DNA of 64,000 bases from the NCBI GenBank assembly GCA_022829145.1, contig CM040741.1, positions 49,243,180-49,307,179 on the forward strand. The letters run 5' to 3'. The translations under genes were made by a program, and so were the position numbers. Shown here one piece after another: positions 47,900 through 64,000 of the stretch; within the stretch, counting starts at the first letter, position 1; each line of letters starts with the position of its first letter. Source of the stretch: Albula goreensis (taxonomy: Eukaryota > Chordata > Actinopteri > Albuliformes > Albulidae). The notes beneath the pieces were generated by a model. That model did not search any database. It saw only the letters and a program-made list of their open reading frames with translations, and had not been told where the DNA came from.

Positions 47900-50800
47900 A
47901 TAAAGACATTTTGTTAATCATGCTTCAGTTAAAGCTATTGTGTGAGATTGACGATTTTGTTTCTTTCATGGGAGTGGCACAATTAATTCAGTTTTGTGCC
48001 AATAATTCTTAAGGCTTTTCTAAATCAGGATGGCTGGGCAGCAGGCAATTTTGCAAAGCCCACACTAAATAATTGCACTGAGCATTTCCAGCTGGTGAGT
48101 TCTTTTCACTGATATGTGGCGCCACCCAGTGTCCTTTGTCAGTATGTACTCTTGATTCAGTCACAATTGTTGGGTCATTTCATTTTTGTCATTCATGACC
48201 CATTCATTTTGCAGAATTCAGAGTGAACACAAGCCAGACTGCAAGCGAAGCAGTCTTCATTATTTTGATCTTTAATGTACTGTAACCTTAGTGTAGGAAC
48301 ATCACAGTGATTATAGTCACATGAATAAATATTTTATCATTCGACATGTTTGACAATCAGCTCTCTTTTCAACAACTCAGGTTTGATAAGAGAAAAAAAT
48401 GTGTTTGCCACAGAGGGCAGTCAGGACATACACCTGTACCTATGAGCTGCTAGCTGGCAGGCAGGCATCTAGCTCCCTGGTTTCATTAACGGACAAATCT
48501 ACAACTTACCATGTATTTCCAGGGAAATCCCTATCACTGGTCAGACAAGTTCACCAAGGCAGTGTTTTAAACTGCATGCTTTAACCTATGTACACACTAC
48601 CAACTTTGTGTCAAATTATTGCCTGTTTTATACCCATTTGAACAGACTTTCTGAATTGCCAAATGGCAAAGTTTGTCATCTTCTTGGAAATTATAAGCTT
48701 CCATCACATCACATGAATTTGGGAGTTGTTATAGGAAGATTGATGGTGCTCCTCTGACCTCATTTACCTTTACAGAATCCTATCCATGATTTCTTTTCTG
48801 CCTGGCACTGAAAACACACGCCTGTGCAGAGCCTTTGTGGATGACATATGCCTGTGCAGAGCGCAGGTCAAACAGCTACTTTTACTGGATGCACAAAGGT
48901 CAGAGTAATCTTGACAATATGGCATCGCCTTTCCTACACACAAGCTAAACAGCCCTTTGCTGTTTTTGCCTTTAATATGATGACACATCTGTGACCACAC
49001 AAAAGAACGTGTTATCCACATGTGACAGACATCTCTTTTTTCAGGCACTCCATCTGTTTTATCTTTCAATTAACATTCTATGATCTGGTCCGCTACGGCC
49101 ATACAATGATGTGTTGCCATGCCAGGATGGATCCAGAACACCAGGTGTCATTTTCCATTGAATATAGTCAGTGACAATATTTTTATGACGAAAATGGAAA
49201 TGTGTGACAAAACATAAATGACCAAAGAGTCATGTGATCAGATGCCTAACCTGTAACAAGTGTAAAGGCAATTTTGGATTGAACAACACAGTTTATTAGG
49301 ATAAATTATGTCAGCTTGTTGGGGATATCTCTATATGTGTCAATGCTTAACAAATTTAAATTGAATGTATCTGCAATTTTATAAAAAGGATTCAATCGCA
49401 CAAATTCATTTGCCGTGACCTACTCATTTTGTGCCTTCTGTCAGCTACTTTTAACATTAAATTTGCTTGAAAAATATTTAACAAAAGAAATCATAATCAT
49501 ACATGACACTGGTTGATGTGTGTTACTTTGTGTTACATTTATATGATTGATTTGCAACATTTATTGCTAGGCCCTTATCTAATAAAATATTCCAAATGTA
49601 GTCCAAATAACAGCTATACATTTGCAGAGGTAGACAAAATAATGGAAACATAAAATGGAAGAATTTATTTTGAAGCACCCAATTATGATGAAAAAGTACA
49701 GCATATGTGTTTCTTGTTAAGGTCAATATCTTGGTGGTATACAATAAATTTTAATAGGTGCATATCTAAAACAAACTTTGATAGAGGTCAAATAGCTGGT
49801 GCCCAAATTTCAGATGTATTTGTAAGAGAAAGTATTTTGCCATTTCACCAGCTTCACCCTATTGAGTAAATACTGTTTATTCAAGATGCTCCTGTATTGT
49901 TAAATGATTTTGCTTACACCTGTATATCATTGGAATGAGGTGGTGCTTCCAAATCAGACTCATTACTTAAGAGAGGACTTGAAGTAATGGTTTGTGAGCA
50001 TATCCCAACATTTTTGACTCCAAAAGTTAAATCTGATTGAGCATTTTGAAAGCACTTGTTTTTTTTGGCACAGGCTGTCTTTAAATTTATTGGTGGCCTC
50101 AGATCTCTGAGGGTGGGTTTGATTGGCTGCAGCAGTTATTGTTTCACTCTCCCATCTCACTCTCTCACCTCTGTATTCCCACTTTTTAGGAACAGTATCA
50201 GTGAATAATAACTTTGTCCTTTGTTAACATGGAGACTTCTGGGACGAGTTAACAGTTTTCACCTTATCCCAACTGTGAAGCCACTGCAACACCTTTGTTT
50301 CAAAACTGTCATTACCCATCGTGATGGTGTTTCCTGTCTACTGTTAAAATATGGGTAAAGTTTGATGTATAAAGACTTGTCTGTGCAAAGTGCAGTTAGT
50401 TATTGTAGTTTTCTACAAAGATGGGCGGAGAATGCCATTATTTGGGTCAGTGAGATTGCCCTTTATTTTCTCTTGTGGAGGAACAAATGGCCCTTTTAAA
50501 GGGAAGGGTCTGTCGCTAATTAATTCAGTCAAAACAGACAGATAAAGATCTGGCCAATGACCGTTGTTTTTGGATTACCAGAGAAACAAAAAAACTGAGA
50601 GAAATGCTCCAGACTTTCCTGTTTTGCCAATATTTGGTTTCCTTGGTGATGGACAAAGTTCATGCAATGTTAAGTCTTATTTGATTAAATTCTTAACTTG
50701 TTTATCCCTTAGCTAGCTAAGGAAACCCACTGACTTTTCATGATGTCTTGATAGTTATGAAACAGAAAAGTGTAGCTAGTGTGCATGTTTAGCACAAAAC

Positions 50801-51050
50801 ACCTTACAATGAATTGTCTGGCTCTGATAACTGTTTCCAGTTGTAGTCTACAGGAGATTGTGATTTGTCAGAGTCATAACTCACCATTGGTTTACTGGTA
50901 AAGAACATCTCCTAAGCTGGGTGGTATCATAACACAGTTGAGACAGATGAGTGAGGCTACTTAACAGGTAACACGATAGTAAAATTTACACAGCCATTCT
51001 TGCATTACGTTCATGATTTACAACACAGCCATCATAATGATAAAACCAAA
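47900..51050. other. Gap between the convergent adra1a and dpysl2 genes
   Basis: AT-rich, no exon. At 49624-49655 the phrase GACAAAATAATGGAAACA resembles the ends of fish Tc1-type elements, but no transposase or partner end was found. A CTCF-like motif lies at 48116-48131. Confidence 0.45.
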
Positions 51051-54000
51051 TCCATACTTTTTTCTTTGTTTTTATTTTTTGAAATCCTTTTTAGGTAACC
51101 ATCGATGGGATTGGATACTTTCTGAGACAGGCATCCTCAAAACCCCACAGCCTAGGAGAACATACATCATCAACAGTTTCACTTTTACAATGGGGGGTGT
51201 AAGGGGATGTGGAGAGGGGAGGGAAGCATGACATCACCTTCAGACCGAAAGAACTTCTCTCAAGGCTGCACTTACATCACATACGAGCATGGCATAGAAC
51301 TACATCACAGCTGGCCAAAGCGAGGAGGGGGGGTGGGAGCAGGAAAAGTAGACATTTGAATATGTAAAAAGGTGCATTGTGGGTATGTGGAGCAGGTGTT
51401 TTTTTGACACTGCACGGTGAATGCACGCTGCATTGTTGGTACTCAAAGCAAATGTTCTGGCACACTGCACTGTGGGTACTCCGGGTGGGGCAGTCACTCA
51501 AGGATTGACCACTGCTATTGTGCAGCTGAGACGGCTCCTTGGCCTGCAGCCCTAGCTGGAATGGGTGAAGCCTTACGCTAAAAGGCGGGCTGGGGCTAAC
51601 CCTGTGAACCCGCATGCACCTGCGCCTCCCGGAACCCCAAAGCCCTCAGACTGAGACTGTGACTGAGCTGAGCAGAGCATCCAATCTGACTGTGGGGGAA
51701 AGAAACATCATAGCTGCATGCAGACTTTGGAAACAGGAAAGTGGCACAGTGCAGTCCGTCAGAAAGCACCAACTTCAGGAAAATGTCAAAGTGCTGGTAG
51801 AATAAAATGATCCCGCGTACCAACACACATAAACACACGCACACAAGTTAAAAGCAAACAAAAAGATCTCACACAAATTTGTAAACTTGACAGAGCTGGT
51901 TGGACACTGGGTCTGGACTGCAACAGTCAGTGAGGTGGACTGCGGGCACTGGCTACAGCTCCAACATACGTCTGTATGGATGCTCCGCTGCTGTAATAGC
52001 ACCAGGGTCCAGAGGGGTTGCCAGGGGCAACATCCGATTCCAGCCACGGTAGTCATGACAAACAAAGAGTAGGGCCAGAGTCACTAGAAACCCTGCTGCT
52101 ATAGCAACACCCTCAACTACAACAATGGGAGGGAGCCAGACAAAGAGTAGGGGGAGGGATGGAAATGCAGGGGAATACCTCTGGTCTCAGGGGAACACAG
52201 GTTTCCCATACTGCCAAATTGTTGTGCACGATTTCTAAACTTATTCCATAAAAAAAAACTTACATCCAGCTGACAGGAATATGAAAGGATAAAGGGTCTT
52301 TATTTTTTAGGCCCATTTTGCCCTCCGGTTTGAGATTTTGTGCATTCCAACACCAAGCAAGCAAACAGAGACTCATGCTAAACTCTAACAGCCATTAACA
52401 TTGGTCTGGGTTTTCAGTGCGACTACAAAAGGTGTTTGAAGAGTTTGGAACAACGCTGGGAGAAAAAAAAACACAATTACAAAACCAAAACTATAATAAC
52501 AATCATTTAAATGATTAGTGCATGGGTGTAAAGAGGACAAGGAAGATTAAAGTGACAGCTGAGCTAAAAAGTCTTAAGTGTGTGGGGTGTGGGACGAAGT
52601 CATAAGGTACTGAGCAGGGGGATTCAGTATCAATGTTCACTTCTTCTTGCCAATACCTTAAAGCTTAGTTTCCACAATATTTCAGAGAAATACTTCTACA
52701 CTAATACCTACTTTTGAAAGGTGCCTAGGGCTATTTTCTGAAGAAGAAAATAAATGTAAATCTGCATAAATCAGTTAGAGTTAACTTAATTTGATTTGTA
52801 CATTAATTTTAAAATGGAACATGAAATTAATTTGAGTGCTTCACAAAAAAGAAAAAAAAATCAAAAAATAAAATGAATAAGAAATGGATTTCTTAGGAAG
52901 GTATGCAGTTGGACACACTGTCCACTCATGCCAAGGTAGGTCCAACCAAAAGCTTTCCAGGGGTCTTGAACAAATAAAGGCCAGCACACAGCCAAGTGAA
53001 CGAAAATCACGAACACGAAAAGGGGGAGGGAACCGGACTGACACAAGTTTCTCCCACATGTTTTTTTTTTTTTTTATTCTCGTGCTAAGTGCAGAAATGG
53101 GGGGGTAGGACTACAGTGCAGCTGTACATATTAAGACATCTCTGACATGCAGAAGATGACAAAAGCAGCTGTAGAATTATTACACTGAATGAAAAATGCC
53201 CAGGGTGCACTTGGCCCCTCCTCCCTTAAGACGAAACACAAGTGTCAGGAATGTCCTTCCCACATCAATTGAAACGTTTAGCAACACACGGGAATTTAGT
53301 AGCAAGACTGGTTAAAAATGCAACATATAATACTACTTCAAAACTATTGAATGTTTTTTCTTTACAGAAGCACTATGTGAGGAATAATGATAATAACAAT
53401 AATAAAAAAGATCTGGCACCTTAGCATCGGTTAATACCAATTTTTGTTTTTTTTTTTACACATATGTATATTACAGCCTTGTCAACCTCAGTAATAATAC
53501 AAATATCAATACACTTACATGGGTTCTGCAGATGCAGTTTAGGCACGGTTAAGGACTGCAAGGATTTGTGGGAAAAAGGCGGAGCAATACACATTCTGCC
53601 GTTCCAAAGCACGCATCGGCAATCTCACATTCCTTGGCCAAAACATGGAATGATGGCGTAATCCTTCGAACTGTGTGCATACTGTCGCCAGGGCTGTCGA
53701 TTAAAGGCAGATGCTGTAGAGCTGGAGGTTACGGGCGATCAGAAGCAGAGGCTGAGACGTACGCACCTGGGGAAGGTTAAAGCACCGCTCCCACTGTACG
53801 TCAGGCACCAGCGCTAGAGAGGCTGAGGTGAAGTAGAGCAAAGCAGCAGACAGGCTGAAGCCAGCAGGAGTTTCCACAAGTCATTTTGGTCACAACTGTT
53901 GCAACCCTCCTGTTCATGAATCAGAAACGCCTCCCGATACATGGCGGTTGGCCAATCACATCACACATATGCTAATAACCAAGCAGGGTCTACTTTCCAA

Positions 54001-54905
54001 ACTCTCTTGCCTACTCACAATGGTAAGTATCTATAATCGCTTTGCCTTCTAATGCTGTTGCATTTGGAAGTGACAGATTTATATAAATTCTGGAGTAGCA
54101 TTCTGCCTTCACCATTAAAAAGGGCTTTGCAAACTGCTGCCAAGGCCTACTGTTTTGATGTATCTTTAAATACTGCAATTGTCTAAGTACTTCATTCTGT
54201 TAATGTCTTCTTGGAGAAGCTGTCTGTCTGATCATGACTTTATTCTTGCATGTCAGCTGAAGGTAGAGAATGCAAAGCTCTTCTGAACAAAGCCAAGTCC
54301 GACAGCAAGAGTTCCAACTTGATAAGTTGTTTTTTTCAGAGATAAAACAAATTCATACAACATCACCTGGGGATTAGGAGGTTCTATTTTCAGCGCTCAT
54401 GCCATATCACCAACTCAGAAAAGACGACAATAAACAAGCCTCTCTTCACTTGCAAGGCTAAAGGCAAAACTTGGACACCACAGCCTACAACTGTATATAC
54501 TTTTTTCTATTTAAAAAAGAACAAACTAAAACTGCTCAGTCTCATTTCACTTGACTCTTCCTTAAAAATAACAAAAAAGCAAAATGACATATGGTAGGTA
54601 GATCATACAGTATAAAACACTAAGCAATACAGTCTGAAGTTCTCAAACACAGAGTGTGTGTTCAGCAAATGAGTCAACTCAAAATTGTGGGTGCTTCAGG
54701 GTGGGGGTATGGGCAAGGGAGAGGTAATGATGGATAGTGGGCGGGGGTGGAGGGGTGTGGGTGTAGGTGATTAGACTAAGGAGAGGAGAAAAAACTTTTT
54801 TTTGGCAGGGAATTTCAGGGCTGAGCTCCGATGATGGGTGTGGCCTATGGACCAGCACCCTACTTCTTGACACACCCCCTTCCCTCTGTCAGCCAATGGG
54901 AGAGC
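51050..54905 (-). other. dpysl2: Probable long 3'UTR of dpysl2
   Basis: After the dpysl2 stop the minus strand stays relatively GC-rich and free of known repeats for nearly 4 kb, then turns AT-rich. AATAAA signals on the minus strand at 53073-53078, 52299-52304 and 51071-51076 are candidate ends; human DPYSL2 also has a multi-kb 3'UTR. Which signal is used cannot be decided. Confidence 0.35.
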
Positions 54906-63757
<8,852 letters not shown>

Positions 63758-63760
63758 CTG

Positions 63761-63860
63761 TGCAAACACACAGGCACAAACACACACACACACGCATGCA
63801 CAAATTAGACACACACACAAATGCACACAAAGATACACAGAACAGAAAACAGAAACATAC
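63761..63860. repeat. CA-rich tract upstream of a dpysl2 acceptor
   Basis: CA/CAAA/CATG units starting 4 bp from exon 63593-63757; UG-rich in the transcript. Confidence 0.8.
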
Positions 63861-64000
63861 ACACAGAAACATAAAGAGACTTAATCACAGGTTCTGAGTG
63901 GTCAGACTCTAAAAAAGATATCCATCAAATAAATAAAAATTATACAAAACTGTGGCTTATTATCAATACACTTTGCTCTTACTCACAGAGTAACATTAAG
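63861..64000 (-). other. dpysl2: dpysl2 intron running out of the window
   Basis: AT-rich; exons encoding human-equivalent residues 1-105 must lie to the right. Confidence 0.8.

Noticed and set aside
48810-48875. Repeated GCCTGTGCAGAGC, 35-40 bp apart, considered as a direct-repeat array
   Set aside because: Only two copies and no regular spacers; not CRISPR-like, and CRISPR is not expected in this genome.
49624-50170. GACAAAATAATGGAAACA phrase suggesting a Tc1-like transposon
   Set aside because: Only one end-like phrase; no matching inverted end and no transposase similarity in the following 500 bp.

Overview
The window is a stretch of vertebrate nuclear DNA, almost certainly from a ray-finned (teleost-type) fish. 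It has multi-exon genes with GT-AG introns, a teleost-length alpha-1A adrenergic receptor, a 5S-rRNA-derived SINE (SINE3 type), tRNA-derived SINEs, a Tx1-like L1 LINE fragment, and very many CA/GA/TA microsatellites in AT-rich, CpG-poor DNA. There are no bacterial, phage or CRISPR features. Only about 3.5 kb of the 64 kb is protein coding.

Layout: (1) 1-14.3 kb, minus strand: the 5' part of an immunoglobulin-superfamily gene of the IGSF9/turtle type. It has a signal-peptide exon (4298-4358) and the first Ig-domain exon (3723-3911). The rest lies left of the window, and a CpG-retaining block at 12.48-14.25 kb is its probable promoter. (2) 15.2-21.25 kb, minus strand: a complete tmem230 gene with three coding exons (120 aa, the same length as the human protein), plus a probable non-coding first exon and a CRE/ETS/YY1-like promoter near 21.0-21.2 kb. 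(3) 21.3-35.5 kb: intergenic DNA with an LTR-like fossil, a 43-bp tandem repeat, a 104-bp CA tract, a LINE reverse-transcriptase fragment and one unrecognised possible terminal exon (23582-23759). (4) 35.6-47.9 kb, plus strand: adra1a. Two coding exons (42089-43010, 46857-47368) encode a 477-aa alpha-1A adrenergic receptor. A CpG-retaining block with a strong splice donor at 36690 may be its non-coding first exon. (5) 51-64 kb, minus strand: dpysl2 (CRMP2). Eleven consecutive coding exons match human residues 105-572 exactly in length; the first exons lie right of the window.

How the genes relate: adra1a and dpysl2 are convergent (tail to tail), the same neighbour pair as on human 8p21. Their proximity to tmem230, whose human copy is on 20p near ADRA1D, suggests an old linkage block. 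The genes do not form a pathway: a Gq-coupled adrenergic receptor, a cytosolic microtubule/axon-guidance adaptor, an endosomal trafficking membrane protein and a neuronal adhesion protein. I found no new enzymatic or defence system. The most unusual points are a DRC in place of the DRY motif of the receptor, inferred upstream non-coding exons, UG-rich tracts pressed against several splice sites, and an unassigned possible terminal exon at 23.6 kb.
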